From: Ampullaceana balthica
Lineage: Eukaryota > Mollusca > Gastropoda > Lymnaeidae
NCBI GenBank assembly: GCA_944989445.1
Contig: CALYLW010000042.1
Location: 2,163,242-2,227,241, forward strand
Direction: 5' to 3'
DNA length: 64,000 bases
A program made the translations under genes and the position numbers. The notes below the pieces were generated by a model. The model saw only the letters and a list, made by a program, of their open reading frames with translations, was not told where the DNA came from and ran no database searches. Positions 25,001 to 37,125 of the stretch are shown piece after piece. Numbering within the stretch: the first letter of the stretch is position 1; the number at the start of each line of letters is the position of its first letter.

Positions 25001-28000
25001 GCGAGGAGACGGTTATGATGTAAAGTGGCAATAAAATAAAGTCTTCTTAAACCATGTTAAGCAATATGTCTCAATTTTCTATTTCGTCATTTTGGCATAC
25101 CCCTGTGTTTCTCAGATTGTACTCTTAGAATCAAGAACCTCAATATTTATGCATGGTCAAAAAATGAACTGTCTTTGATTGTTTGCAGAGAAAAATATCA
25201 GTGAGATGGAAATTTTGGAAAGATTAGAAAAAAAACAACAAAAATACATCACTCTTTAAATTTTTGAAAGCTTGTGAAAAATTATTTTGAAGACATATAA
25301 GAAACAGTTTATTTTAATAATTTCACTGACAAGTTTATTTCTTAAAAAAAGAAAAAAATTGTCAGTCTGTACGTTTCTTTAAGTTTAAACCTAAAAATTT
25401 AACCTAAATCATTTTCAATGTTGATTTTTTAAAAACATTTAAATCTCATCAATTGGTGAGGACGTAGCATTAAATAATCATAAATGTTACATCCACTTAA
25501 ACCAATTGATGGACTCACATAAAGAATTTTTAAAAAAATAATAAAATGTAGTCAATTTAATTTTAGTCTCGTGGAGTCCCTTTTCTTTATATAATTAGGT
25601 AATTACGCTAGTTATTGGCTCAATAGTTCTAATGCAATTTAATTTAATAAAAATCTAAGATTACTGGTTAATTTTAATGTGAGATTAATTGTGATGAAAT
25701 TAAATCAGAAAAATCTAAACTTTAATATAAAAAATTTTGTTATAGCTTAGGAAGACAAGACATAAACCATGGATAAGCATAGGATGCAATAGTCTTCGGT
25801 ATAGAAGGAGTGTTTTTAATGTATAAGAAGATAAATTCACACTCAGAATGAGAAAGCTGCAGTCACATATTAATGTGTTCTTCTTTTATGACGAAAGTGC
25901 TAAGAATAATGACAAATACGGTGCACAATACCAATTCTAACAAGTGAGGAATTTTGATCATGTCACACTCCGCCCTTTGTCAAAAGAAATATCATGCCTT
26001 GTTCACTCCTACAAGCTCTTTTCCTGATGAACAAAACTAACTCTAACAACAAACATGACAACAGTTATTCTTATAACCTTAACAACTTTGGAAAGTATTT
26101 AATTTTTCTATGTCAAACTCTTCACAATAGAACTCAATATCCCACCAGTAGATATAGAATTAGTTGGTGAAAAATTGCAAATCCATTATTCTTGTTGAAT
26201 AAAACTAAGGCCATATCAGAGAGAAACATACCTGTTTATGTACGTCAAATGAATTTTCTTGCTAAAACAGTCTTTATGCTGATTCAACAGAATCAATAGA
26301 GATAAAGGTCCCAATGAATAGTTTCCTAAACAATACTAACATACATATGGTCAAGATGTTGCCTAAAAGATCAAAATTTGTCTCACTGACATATCAGTGA
26401 GTTTCATCTACTGTATATTTGTTGAAATTTGAATTGCCTAGTTCACTAATTATAGCATGAATTCATTACAGAAGTGATATGTTCAACAAACTCAGAAGTG
26501 TAATTCTAGCTGCACCAGCTATCAGGTATTGAAACATACTAGCTAAATGGCTGTCTGTCTTAAACTTAAATGATTTTCAAGGGTGACTTCACATTGATAG
26601 CCAAGGTCACCTGGTTATCTTTAAAACTTTTACATTGAGCTGCTTCTTGTTTCATACCTCAATCACTGAGTCATTCTGTAAGCATTCCAAGTAGAAATTC
26701 CTGACTTGATAAATCAAAGTTCCTCTATATAAATTAAAATAATCCAGCTTTCAAGCCTCCTTCCTTTCCTCTGTGGAGAAATCTCTTCCTGAATTTTCTT
26801 TCAAGCATATTTCAATACCCAATCCTTGCCTCATTTCACAAAATTTTAAAATAGCGCCCAGTTTGACAGTCTGTTTAGAAAGCTAAGAAGCTGGAAATGC
26901 ACTGAAACATAAAGGGTTATTGTGTACTGCATTCGAGTGATTGAGCTCCGGTCATTGACATATACTCACAAGGCACATCTTGCTGTCTCTCCATCATGGT
27001 CCTTTTTATAAACTGCTTTTTTAAGGGCAATGATAATACTTCATTCATCCATTTATGCTGTAATGACTGTGTAAATGTGAATATAGTCATAGGTATTTGT
27101 GGTATTAAGATTAAACTGAATTTTCAATTATTTTTTTGAGCTGATGAACTTTCAAATCCTTGTTATTCTCTTAAAATGTTAGACTGACATAGGCTAGCGT
27201 TTAGTTTACCCTATCAATGTATTCTGTGACTGTTGTGGGGGGGGGGCAATACAAACCCCTAAGACAACCTGCAGTCAAAGCGGTAATCAATTTTTATGAA
27301 ACTATTTATGGATTCAAAGGTAATAAAATATTGTACGTAGCATTTAATTTTTTTTTAAGTTGCTTTCTGCATTTTAAATTTATACAGGTGGAAAAGGGCA
27401 AGCTTGTTATGACTTTAGTTAAAGCTGTGGCTGAACCTTGGTCAAAAAAAATAAAGGAAAAAGGTCTTGATCAAGCTAGCAGCAGTGATTCTGATGAAGA
27501 TGCAGATGGAAAAAACCAACAAAAACAATTGAAAGGTGGGAATTATTATTGATCCTTATATTCCAATGTGTTGTACTCAAAATGTCATACTTAAAGTCTT
27601 TTATTCTTTAAGGCAGGGGTGGGCAATGGTTTAGCCTGGGGGGGGCCACTTTGTTGTAGCGGAGGGCCACACTTTTTAAAATGATTGTTTTCTTTAGGTA
27701 AGTTTACATTTCATTTCAGAAAAGTATAAATGATATCACAAAAATCAAAAAATAAAACTTCAAAACAAAAGTGGTAGTTTTATTAAATTTATTTATTGTG
27801 CTAATGTCATATTTTCTAGATGATAGCACATCTGATTATAGAATCAGTTTAACACTTTTTCTCCGGAATTATTTTCCTCATTCTGACGGAATTATCTATT
27901 CTGGAAATTTGTCGCGGGCTACAATGCTAACTTAAAATGTTAATAACTTTTTTATTATTTAACACATAATGATATATTTTGTATTGAATTAAAGGGAAAA

Positions 28001-29262
28001 GAATGATGTTTTCAGGCAACACAGACTCATGACTTTATTTTAATAAAATAATATGATTTTGTTTTATTGAAAATAAAATAAATAAATAAATAAAAACACA
28101 TTTGTTTTACAAAACCTCTTTCAAAGTCACAAAAATGTAGATTTTTATCCAAAATGTAATAAAATGGTGTTTTATCTGAACTATATTCATATTTACAGCA
28201 AACAGAAATAATTTCACATTAAAAAAACGAACAAATAAAAAATTAGAGCTCAATATCCATGGTCACCCGCACAGGAAAATTGAAATGTTTACAATAGAAC
28301 TGGAAGCTATACTGTGTATTGCAACTAGAAATTATTTTAAATTCTATTTTAAATTGCACTTAATTTTAGTGAAAATGTTTAGCAGCTTTCAAATTAGACT
28401 CTAAATTGTCTATATTATTATTTGTAGTAGAAATATTATCAGTTCATCAAGGTATTTGAGAGGGGGGCGGGGCTTGTTGTTTATCAACAGATGACTTGTC
28501 AACTTCATTGTCAATTTCACTACAACTACTAGTACTAGGCGTATGATTCATCCAAAATTTAAAATTACCATGTAAATCATAATTAAAAAGAATACCTTTT
28601 TCTTGTTCATCATCTTAGTATTTAAAATAATATTAGATCGATTACCAGATGCTTTGGTTGAATATCCATGTTTGTAAACAAACGTGAAAATAAAAACAAG
28701 CCTTTCAAACGCTTCTTTTGTGGTGAAAATACATTCAAACAAAGAATTTCCGACTTTTTTATTCAAGGGAAATCATTCTAGATTACATTAATACTAATTT
28801 TCGTTTAATAGTTAAGGAAAGAAACGAAACTACGTTTATTCAGTTTTAAAAAATCAACGCTGGCATCGTTGCTTCGTCAAAAACGTCATTTTAAAATCAA
28901 CGATGGTAGCGTTGTTCCGGAGAAAAAGAGTTAATGAGCCAAGTGCACCCTATCACACTTTCTTTTTACAATTTAAAAAAAAATCAGGAGTGAAGGTGCT
29001 TGCTGAGAAATGAAGCAAATCTCAGTTCGAGGCATGTTTCCCCATTGTCTTGGCGGGCCACAAAAAACTCTGGCAGGCCACATTTGGCCTCACTTTGCCC
29101 ACTCCTGCTTAAGGGGATGAATCAGAAAAATCAAAGTCAACACAAAGCAGTTCCAAATTTTTACAATCCTATAGTGTTTCAATTTATACAGAGAAGGAAA
29201 TAATACAAATTGAAAAAATGGATATTTGTTTTTTACTTATATTAAATGCTGGCTTGCTCTAA
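19100..29262 (+). CDS. CS-domain (p23/SGT1-like) protein, gene A, five exons
   Basis: Exons are 19100-19136 (12 codons + 1, donor GTAGGT), 24253-24373, 24670-24790, 27388-27535 and 29114-29262. Phases 1, 2, 0 and 1 agree throughout, giving about 191 residues. The protein starts MTDFAKLSRIPR. Then come VEVIIFVEGLEPS, WFNDDYGFAVEIEI, a conserved W in ITTWARQIERMP, and KWN/VEKGKLVMTLVKAVAEPW. Alternating hydrophobic strands ending in '(D/E)GKLV(I/M).L.KA....W' match the CS domain, an alpha-crystallin-like beta-sandwich of HSP90 and related co-chaperones. An acidic serine tail (SSSDSDEDADG) follows. Exons 2 and 3 match genes C and D with the same phases. I cannot name the orthologue. Intron 1 (5.1 kb) and intron 4 carry nested transposons. 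The last exon's coding tail is the least certain part. Confidence 0.6.
19805..19905. repeat. Degraded fragment of the 8235-8423 hAT MITE family
   Basis: Shares GACAAATGATACTATTTGTG, GGGGGGCGCAAAATGTTTTC and an end like ATTGACAAACACTGG, in inverted orientation relative to 8235-8423. Confidence 0.5.
22226..23010 (-). mobile_element. pogo/Tigger-type element, 785 bp
   Basis: Inverted ends CAGTGGTACCTCGAGATACG...AAGGTACCACTG with TA on both sides (22224-22225 and 23011-23012). Many ATCTCAAG/CTCGTATCTCAA motifs form the subterminal repeats. Most of the transposase is deleted; only its C-terminal part remains on the minus strand. It is nested in the element at 21106-23188. Confidence 0.75.
22534..22968 (-). 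pseudogene. C-terminal remnant of a CENPB/Tigger-like transposase
   Basis: The frame reads QELTIDELQELHSQQ, EEVISTSEIKEILGMWDRV and FNDTSLTHFHSILKGRKKQ. This is the tail that follows the DDE domain in Tigger/CENP-B/jerky-type transposases. It ends in KKQISLDSCFF, close to a PCNA-binding PIP box (Q-x-x-h-x-x-F-F) but with one extra residue before FF. The DDE domain itself is absent. Confidence 0.7.
24876..25034 (+). CDS. Possible alternative last exon of gene A
   Basis: After acceptor TTTCAG, a 53-codon reading frame in the phase left by exon 3 (donor at 24790, phase 0) runs to TAA at 25032-25034, overlapping an AATAAA at 25030-25035. Its residues (SFINFSAGYLCMSP...) do not resemble a CS-domain strand, whereas the exon at 27388 does. 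Use of this exon would give a roughly 145-residue isoform lacking the last strands of the fold. It may equally be unspliced intron. Confidence 0.3.
   Translation, partial: SFINFSAGYLCMSPKIEQPLNLEHLFIRQMKINNPASETLSSRGDGYDVKWQ
25035..27387 (+). other. Gene A intron 3 (or interval between alternative 3' ends), no gene seen
   Basis: AT-rich non-coding sequence. A short SINE-tail fragment (GATGCAATAGTCTTCGGTATAG followed by AAGGAGTG) lies near 25780-25835 and a G-run at 27236-27246. The plus-strand frame at 27217-27552 is exon 4 read through from intron. Confidence 0.5.
27614..29107. mobile_element. hAT-type element forming the last 3' splice site of gene A
   Basis: Ends CAGGGGTGGGCAA...TTTGCCCACTCCTG with 8-bp duplications CTTTAAGG (27606-27613) and CTTAAGGG (29108-29115), six of eight matching. 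The right duplication contains the AG acceptor of gene A's exon starting at 29114. A piggyBac-like element is nested inside. Confidence 0.8.
27853..28930. mobile_element. piggyBac-like element nested in the hAT at 27614-29107
   Basis: Inverted ends CACTTTTTCTCCGGAA and TTCCGGAGAAAAAGAG lie directly inside TTAA tetranucleotides (27849-27852, 28931-28934), as in piggyBac. Length is 1,078 bp. The minus-strand frames inside are short and I cannot recognise a transposase domain in them. A second inverted pair (ATCAACG.TGG.A.CGTTG) sits near the right end. Confidence 0.65.
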
Positions 29263-29618
29263 GGTCTATTGTCACCTCAACATTTTCTGGACTGATCTCT
29301 ATGCTTTCATTTTCCTCTCAGGAATAAGGAATGCAAGCAAAATAAATATAAATATAACCAGAAAATATCTTTAAAGACGAGACAAACCAATGATACTTAC
29401 ATAATGAACATAACTTAACGATATATACTTTATTCAATAATATACTACTGTAAGTAAAATAATGAAATCACTCCCACTTCCAGCAATACAATAAAGATAA
29501 TACCCTAAAAGTCTATGTACACTTGTCTTTTATAACCAGGAACATAAATAAATATATATATTTATTCTAAGTATTCACATCACTATATTTAACACTGTTG
29601 TTATGACTTGAATGACAA

Positions 29619-29790
29619 CTAGATGGATAACATGCAAACAGGGTATGTTTGAGCCTGACAAGACAATGAACGTTTCGGCCTTCTATTTGTTTTCGTTGAA
29701 GAAGGCTCTTTGCCGAAACGTTTGTAGTTTTGTGACATCTTGTCAGGCTCATACATACCCTGTTTGCATGTTATCCATCAACTTGGATGA
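29619..29790. repeat. Long near-perfect foldback (hairpin) with GAAGAAGGC...GCCGAAAC core
   Basis: The arms ATGGATAACATGCAAACAGG / CCTGTTTGCATGTTATCCAT and GAGCCTGACAAGA / TCTTGTCAGGCTC enclose an inner pair AACGTTTCGG / CCGAAACGTT. The core GAAGAAGGCTCTTTGCCGAAAC resembles hammerhead-ribozyme-related motifs of Penelope-like retroelement ends, but the CUGAUGA box is changed. Confidence 0.5.
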
Positions 29791-31889
29791 CATAATATCA
29801 TCTACTGCATTTATTGTTTGTCGTAAAGTCCTTAATGTCTTAAAAATTTCTAATTTCAGATTCAACTGTTTCAGCGATGAATTAGCAGCACACTGGGGAA
29901 ATAAAAATCAGCATGTCCACAAATACAGGGGAAACTTTTCAGTGTCAGCATTAAGAATTTTGCTGGGAAATGAAAAGGAGAAATGAGAATTGATCATCAC
30001 CTGCAATTTGTTGAATGAACTTGTCTGTGCAACCTCTTACCCCTGCATTATTTCAACAGATTGTTGCTTTGGTTATGTTATTTGAAATGATATTACCGTT
30101 AGGACGGTTAGCAATTCAATAAGTTTACAAAATTGATCGAAAAGGTGTTCCAAAATGGCTAGCTCACACTTTTATAGGAGTTTTATGTACAGTTCTTTAT
30201 AAAGTTGTTTTTGTTGTACTCAATGATTCGTTATATTTGACTTAATTCAGCACATACTTACATTTATATTTTATTTCAACTTGTTTAATTTTAAGAAAAT
30301 GTATGTTCTTGACACTGGCAAGTTTAAATTTGTATATGCTTTTATTCAACAAGCACTGTATTTCATTCTATGTCTACATTTTGTAATCATCTATTCAACA
30401 AACTTCCGTCCCATTGAGATGAAACATAAACTCACATTCCAAAACATTTCTGCACATATTGTAACCCTCAATTGAGCCTCACAACAAAGTCCTACAGCTG
30501 GGTTCAGATTTCTTTTCAAATAACGGGACAATCTTTCTTCAATTTCATTTCTAATTCAGATTCATTCTAGGACAGAAAAATTAAATGGTTTTTAAATGAA
30601 ATCATGAGGTTCTCCTTTACCACTTTAATAGTAAACTGTCATGAGTCATATGCTGATCTTGAAACCTGCAGAACTCTATCATTGATATCTCTTTGTTGTT
30701 GATTTGTTGTCAGAATGACCATTTGACATTCCAAGGAGGTGATTTTTTATATTTTTATTTTATACAAATATGTCTTGAATGAGTTCATTTTGGTCTTATT
30801 GGGAGCTGTAGTAACCACATCCTCTAGCAAGTTACCATCTCCAACCATCAAATTCATTGTGTCAAAACTTCTTTAGCCGAGACTGTGCTAATGTTGTCTC
30901 TTTGATCAACATTCATAACTCAGTACACTCATTCCACAGCAATGACTGCCTGACAGATCATCCAACCAATAGATCAAGTTTTGAAAACTTAGAGATTAAT
31001 AAAGTATAACCATAAAAGCATATAAAAACCTGTCTTCTAGTTAAAAAATTTTTTTTTGGTCTGCAAATCGTCCTCATACAACACCCATGGACACAAGGTC
31101 AAATTTTCTCGGTGAGTCTATGCAGAGACATCACTAAATGCTTTTGAGACAAACATAGAAATGCTGTCTGAAATGTCGCAGATCACATATATTATTTTCA
31201 ATACCTTCTAAGCAGATTGCTAAGGGCAGAATAAAGGACGTCATTTTACTTTTCCCATTCTTTGACCTTGAGCAACAAACAGCCCGCCATCTTGCATTTT
31301 TTTTCTCTTTCAATATTATTATTACATTAATTATGTTAATAAGTTAATGCTAGACTTTCACCCCGAATAAGATAATTGTATATTTCATGTAAGGAACTTT
31401 AGCTTAACTTTCATAGCCCAAGATCTAATATGTATCAATAATTTAGGTTTGGGTGCAGAAGTTCTGGAGATCTCAGATACTGTGTCATCATGCCCCAATT
31501 ACATATTTTTTTAATAAAGCTAATTATGATCATTTCTTATGACTTTGTAATTTTTGAGTGTGTGAATTTTTAAACCTGTATATGTTACAATTTGCTCATT
31601 TAATTCTAATTAGATGTTATTGATATTGAGTTTTTTCAATTTTATTTTACATCTACATCCCCATCAGTAAAATATCAGTTTGTTTATCCTATTGCTTAGA
31701 GACCACAATATACAGTCACAGAGAGAGGTGGCCTTGTATTTTTAATAGGTTTTATTCAAAGAAAAAACAATACATTTTAATGGGTTAAATAAGGGTCGTA
31801 AACTTTAAATTACCTTGTCTGACTTTTTTTTCTTTATACTTCAATTTCAATGTTCTTACATGATTTATCAGTAAATTTATGTTGTATTA
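29791..31889. other. Intergenic sequence, nothing recognised
   Basis: AT-rich with only short chance frames. No repeats with clear ends were found by eye. Confidence 0.4.
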
Positions 31890-32030
31890 TGTACAAATAT
31901 TCAAGACTCATTTAAGAAAAATTTGAAGACTTTTTCATTTGATAGAGTATTTAAACATCAAAGTGCCATGAGTATACTAGTCTAGGATGGATAGTATTAG
32001 CGCTATAGAAGAAAGCATTCATTCATTACA
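31890..32030 (+). repeat. 3' end of a LINE with ATTC tail
   Basis: Decayed frames encode KTHLRK..KTFSFDRVFKHQ-like and GW-V-ALKKAF-like words seen at the 3' end of L2/CR1-type LINEs. The piece ends in CATTCATTCATT, a simple-repeat tail. Confidence 0.45.
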
Positions 32031-33003
32031 AAATTTCTATTTAAAAAGTCTAAAGATTATTTCATGGTCTCATTTTTAAATCCTGTTTCTCTACTACCAT
32101 GCAAATAAATAAATGTAATCTCTGCTTCGGCTACTACTTGAAAACTTAGTTTCTATTTCACTTGTCCTTTGTAAATGTCCTATATGCCAGATACTCTATA
32201 CCTTCTGTACCCAGTAGACCAAAATACGACCTCGGATAAGGTGCGACACACAAGAGGGTGTGCCCTCGTGATACTAGTAAGCATATTATGCATTGGTCAT
32301 AAATTCAGCACCTAGTAAGTGACACATTGTCACAATAGTTGGAATGTTGAATCACATTCTGTTAGCAGTTGGAGATCTCAATGAGGTAGGTCCTAATAGA
32401 ATGAAGTAAAAAGCAACTTACTACTGTAAGAAGCGGTAGCAACAAAGGTATTAAAAATTATGCCACTAGAAAATTTGAGGCCATTTAACATTAAAGTAGT
32501 TCTCAACTGGTTATTCTGTTGCTGTTTCATTTATTTGTTCACTGGGCTTCGTAAATAATTTTGAATTACTTAGCTCTTATCTATGTAAACCAAAAACAGA
32601 AATAACATACCTGAATGATTTAAACTTTAAGGTTCGTTGGTATGTGTGTGTGCAAAATAAAATCCCTGTGTGCAAAGTTGCACAGCATTCATATTTGGTG
32701 CAAAATTTTATACCCCACAACACTGATAGTATATTATCCTTAAATGTAAATTAAGCTACCTGCAATTCTAAACCGCTGTGCTGCGTTAGACAACTGCAAT
32801 CCTTAAAGGGAACATTGCTTGCTATACTATAATTTCTACAGGTAACAACCTTTAAAAGTGCGTAATGCTATGACAAATAAAGGAGTGCGAATGATGTTGG
32901 ATTCTTAAATACAGCCATGATATCGACTTGAGAAATATTACTTACATTCCCATTAGTAATGATTTTACTTCTCTCTTGTACCTATATTATGTTTGTGCCA
33001 TAT

Positions 33004-33170
33004 TGAAAAGAGGTCACCCTTGCCTACGTTACAAAGATGTCTGTGAAAAATACATGCTATTTGGGCACATTGACCTCAAAATCTGGAAGGGCCTTGTAGA
33101 GGAATGCACCCTCTGGCAGTCAAGGTATGCAAGGGCACTCAAGCTGCGGAAGCCACCTTTACAGGAGTGA
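33004..33170 (+). pseudogene. Fragment of a LINE reverse transcriptase C-terminus
   Basis: The frame contains RGHPCLRYKDVCEKYM and LWQSRYARALK. It matches the 'RGRP.LRYKDVCKRD... W......RS.WR' segment that follows the RT domain in many animal LINEs. No other part of the element adjoins it. Confidence 0.6.
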
Positions 33171-34356
33171 AGAGAGACGTGCCAGGAGAAACGTGGGGGG
33201 CAAAGGTGATGCCATCATCCCATGAGGACGGCCGGGGGCCATTTATTAAGAGAAAATAAATTACAACCCTGCTTAAATTTGTTAAATTTTGAATAAGTAT
33301 AAGTAATAACATTGCATCAACCTGTAACTCCACTTAATTACAATTGAAAAAAATACATTGCTTTAAAAGAAATACTAAATTAACAGTGCATTGTAATTAA
33401 TATTAGTATTAGGAGACTTACTTTGTTCATATTCGTAAAGATATGCTAATTATGTAAAAAGCTAAATCCACACACAGAATTTCACACAAAGCAATATTAT
33501 ATGCAAATTAAAAAAAATTGAAATACTAGGCTTATGGATAAATTTTTCACATAAGTTATTAATGAAGAAATTGGAATTCCAATGGCAATACATATGTATA
33601 TCAAAATAATGTACCGTTACAACACAGGTGTTGTTGCATTTGTATTTCAAATGTACATTCTAATTTCAAGTCATAAATTCATGATTTTCAGCGAAAATTT
33701 CGTAGCAGATTTTTCAAATAATTTTGTCCAAATTTATTATTTTTATGAGATATAAATATTAAAATATCAAAAGTAAAGCGACTATAGACCAATGCGAATA
33801 AGTGTGTTTTGGTGCCTTTAGAGAAAATATGCCAAACATGGGGAAGTAAACATCTAAATGGTGTTATTGCTAGTCATCAATCAACCTGGGGAATGGTCAT
33901 GTTTAAACCAATACCCAGAATATGCATGAAACAAAGCCTTTGCAAGTAAAAAGAATATTAAAGAAGGCCAAAGTAAACCAGCTTTAATCATGTCAGTAAT
34001 AATTACACATTGTTTATATGTTCTGATAAAGGATAGTTTAATTTAACCATTGTTGGTTGACTAATTTATATTGTATGTTATTTAAATATATTATTTAATA
34101 TTAATTCAATTATTTATGCCAGAATTATCTAACTTTAATTAAGTTATCTACACTACAGCTCCATACATGTTTTTTAACCTAATAACAATAGCTTATTGTA
34201 CTTTATGAAAAAATCTTGTTGATACTGTAAAAATCACATTTATATGTCAATTGTAAATTATTAAATACTTAAAAACATTTCTGAAAATTACATTATTAAG
34301 GAATCCTTGAGAATTTAACATTGTCACATGAATCGGAACTTGCGAAGAGTAAGATT

Positions 34357-37049
34357 TTAAATCTCATCATCCTCTTCATCATCAGAAAATTGGCAAAGTC
34401 CATGGTTAAAAATGAAGGGCATCCAAGAAAATTTTTCATTTGTATGCAGCATGATCTGAATTTTCCCATTCAAACACTAAAAGGAAAAACATGTGAAAAT
34501 GAGCATAATTTATAATTAAAAAAAACAAAAAACTTTCATAATCATGATAGGAAATAATGAATAATTTTCAAGCAACATTTTCTTAGCTTATTCTACAAAT
34601 AGTTAATTAAGAACGAGTCACAATGTTGTCATAATTATTTTTTAAAAACCCGTAAAAAACAAAGTTTTGACTATAAATACTTTATATACGAGACATAACT
34701 AAAAGAATGTTCCTTATAATACGCATAGCACAACAATCGAAAAATTAAAATTTTTAGTTATGTCTCAAATATATAAAGGATTTATAGTAAAAAAAACTTC
34801 TACAGCCTGCCTGCTAAATTTCAGCTCGATTTGATCACGGGGAAAGGGTTATAAAAACAAGTGTGCACCGCGAGACAGATTAGCAAATAATAGCATGTAC
34901 ATTTACAGATCGGGAATATATTTTGAAAAAGTATCGACAATATAATACACACCGCACAGGGCAACAGGAAAGTATTAAAAAGGTCGTTCAATATATTATG
35001 CACCGCGACACTCTAGCACAAAAATTAACATGCTACATAGAGATAATATAAAAATTCACTAATTTAATTACAGTACATTCGATCGATCTGAAATTTTGAT
35101 ACATCATTTTTATCATTGGCACGAGTCTGCCTGCAAAATTTCAGCTTGCTAGCATACGAGGAAGTGGGTTAAAAATATATCCAAGTTTTTTCGGCATTCA
35201 GGGCATCAATCAAGCAAGCAGACGCCACGAGTTAATATAAAGGATTTAAAAAGGAAATAGGCCTAGTTAATTAAATTTTCTTACTTTCCATGATGAGTGT
35301 TCAAGAACTATATCTGAAGGCAACTTCTTCACGGTATATAACCAGACTTTGTAAGTATTACCTTCTACTACAGTGGCCCGCACTTTAAAACCACATCTAA
35401 ATTAAAAAAAAATTAAAGTAAAAAATAATAAAATCTGAAAAATAATTTTAAATTTCGTAACAAAAAGTATAACTTTAAAATAGGGCTGTTAACGATTAAT
35501 TTAAATTTAATTGTTAACTTTTGAAAAATTAACTATTAATTAATCATTAATTTCGAATAAAGCCAAAAATTAAAATTTATGATGTCATAAGTAACACTTA
35601 TTAAACTTCTTGTTGAAAATCTAAATAACACTGGAATGTTTCCTTTATATGTCATCTTTTAACCAACTACGCAAAAAGATAAGTGTGCTGACATTTTTTG
35701 GTTCAAGTGATTAGCAGGTCTAATTGACAATATAACCAGCCGAGCTCAACAATCATTCACATGGACTGAGGTAACTGGTATGCACAAAACGGTCTTGGCA
35801 AGGAATGACATTATCGGATATCGGTGTTCATTAAGTTTCCCTCATTGTAGAGGGTTAATGGATTCAGGAACTTTCATCTCCATTGTGTAACGCAGTTTAT
35901 TCATCAGAAGAGCTGTCGTCATTTTCTATCCCCATTACTGCCATTAGCTTAATACGCTTTTCATTTGCTTTGATAAGTAGGCAATGTGTTAGAACCATGG
36001 TAGGCAAACTTTATCAACATTTTGAACATTCTCGCCAGTCAATAGTTTAAAGACAAAATGTTCGTGTAATCGTCAGGAAATTTGTTATTATTTATCGCCG
36101 CTATTTATTATTATTATTTTTTTTACTTTCTGACTTCCAATAATTTGTAAGTGATGGGTCGATTAATCGTTAAAAAATAATTTAATCGTTAACATTTTTT
36201 AACAATTAATAGAGAAGTTAATCGTTAATTTCCGTAGCCCTACTTTAAAATAAAGACAGTGCAAAATTAAAGACATGTTCCTTTACTTCAGTTTAAGCAA
36301 GCCACAATATTTAAATTGGATTCATTGATAGATGAAAATTAAAATTGAAGTGTTTATTTGTATCAACTTTTGACAAATTAAAAACTTTCCCACAAACTTT
36401 TAAAATTTAAACAGTAAATTTATGGCCTTCGTACGATTGACAAGAAATAAATAGGAATACCAGGTACTTATAAAGTGCCATTTTGAGTGACTATACCTGG
36501 GTGAACAAAAAGTATTTCTGAGTTCCTTTAACTATCCTTTCATTCGATAAATTATACACAGTCATCCAATATAATTTGAGCATAGTGAGCACAGCAAAAA
36601 GTAATCTTAACAGAGACTATATAATTATATAGTAATAACAACCAATTACAACTTCCCTCACCCATAAAGGAAAAAGCAAGTAGAGAATGAAACCACCAAA
36701 AATAATAATTAATTAAATTGTACATTGTCTTCCTCACCTAAAACTTTACCCTCATTTGAAATTTTATTTTACCAGGATTTGGATTTAGATCATGTACAAA
36801 TAATTATCTCTATTAAAAATAGTTATTCTTTAGCTTACAATACAGTGTAAATACCAATGTTAAGTGTCAATTTATACCAGTATGAACTGAAATGACAACA
36901 TGGTATGATGCAAAGAGAATATATTTTGTGACATAGACATACCGATTGATCCATGAAAACTTCACTTTTCCATTTCCGATATTTGTGTACGACTTGTCAG
37001 GAGCTGGTTTCAAGTTGGGAATAAGTAACTCAACTTTTATCACACCAAT
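34357..37049 (-). CDS. CS-domain protein, gene D (three exons seen, 5' exon not found)
   Basis: Minus-strand exons are about 37049-36943 (donor GTATGT), 35396-35285 (donor GTAAGA) and 34476-34357 ending in TAA. Phases 2 and 0 at the two internal junctions are identical to gene A. Sequence reads IGVIKVELLIPNLKPAPDKS, KVKFSWINR/CGFKVRATVVEG, YKVWLYTVKKLPSDI, SSWK/CLNGKIQIMLHT and an acidic end FSDDEEDDEI. The aligned pattern V-VE--IP-L-P..., W-N, GF-V, W---V-(K/R)(L/M)P-(D/K)I, SKW/SSW, (K/N)GK(L/I) shows common descent with genes A and C. The exon 1 position, and hence the start codon, was not identified. The acceptor of the first listed exon could be a few bases further upstream. Intron 1 (35397-36942) holds a hAT MITE; intron 2 (34477-35284) holds an inverted copy of the 9553 repeat. 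Confidence 0.6.
34672..35250 (-). repeat. Dispersed repeat, copy 2 (inverted relative to 9553-10095)
   Basis: The reverse complement matches 9553-10095 from CCTTTATATTAACTCGTGGC through the tandem GCGGTGC-ATTATATT units to TATATAAAG. It lies in gene D intron 2. Confidence 0.65.
35481..36242. mobile_element. hAT-type MITE, 762 bp
   Basis: Starts TAGGGCTGTTAACGATTAAT and ends TTAATTTCCGTAGCCCTA. A perfect 8-bp duplication CTTTAAAA lies at 35473-35480 and 36243-36250. It is related in its ends to 3083-4136 and lies in gene D intron 1. Confidence 0.85.
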
Positions 37050-37125
37050 CTGCAACTCTTGTATATGTGCTTATGGTAGAAGTAGAATTTTGGGCTATAT
37101 TAATTAAATTATCAAATAAATTATT

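Noticed and set aside
27217..27552. 111-codon frame as a gene start
   Set aside because: It crosses intron sequence with a G-run; the conserved part is the exon at 27388-27535. An alternative 4-codon start exon (27308-27319, donor GTAATA) also fits phase but lacks support compared with splicing from 24790.
29612..29986. 124-codon open frame
   Set aside because: Its first half is the palindromic foldback read through; there is no conserved pattern.
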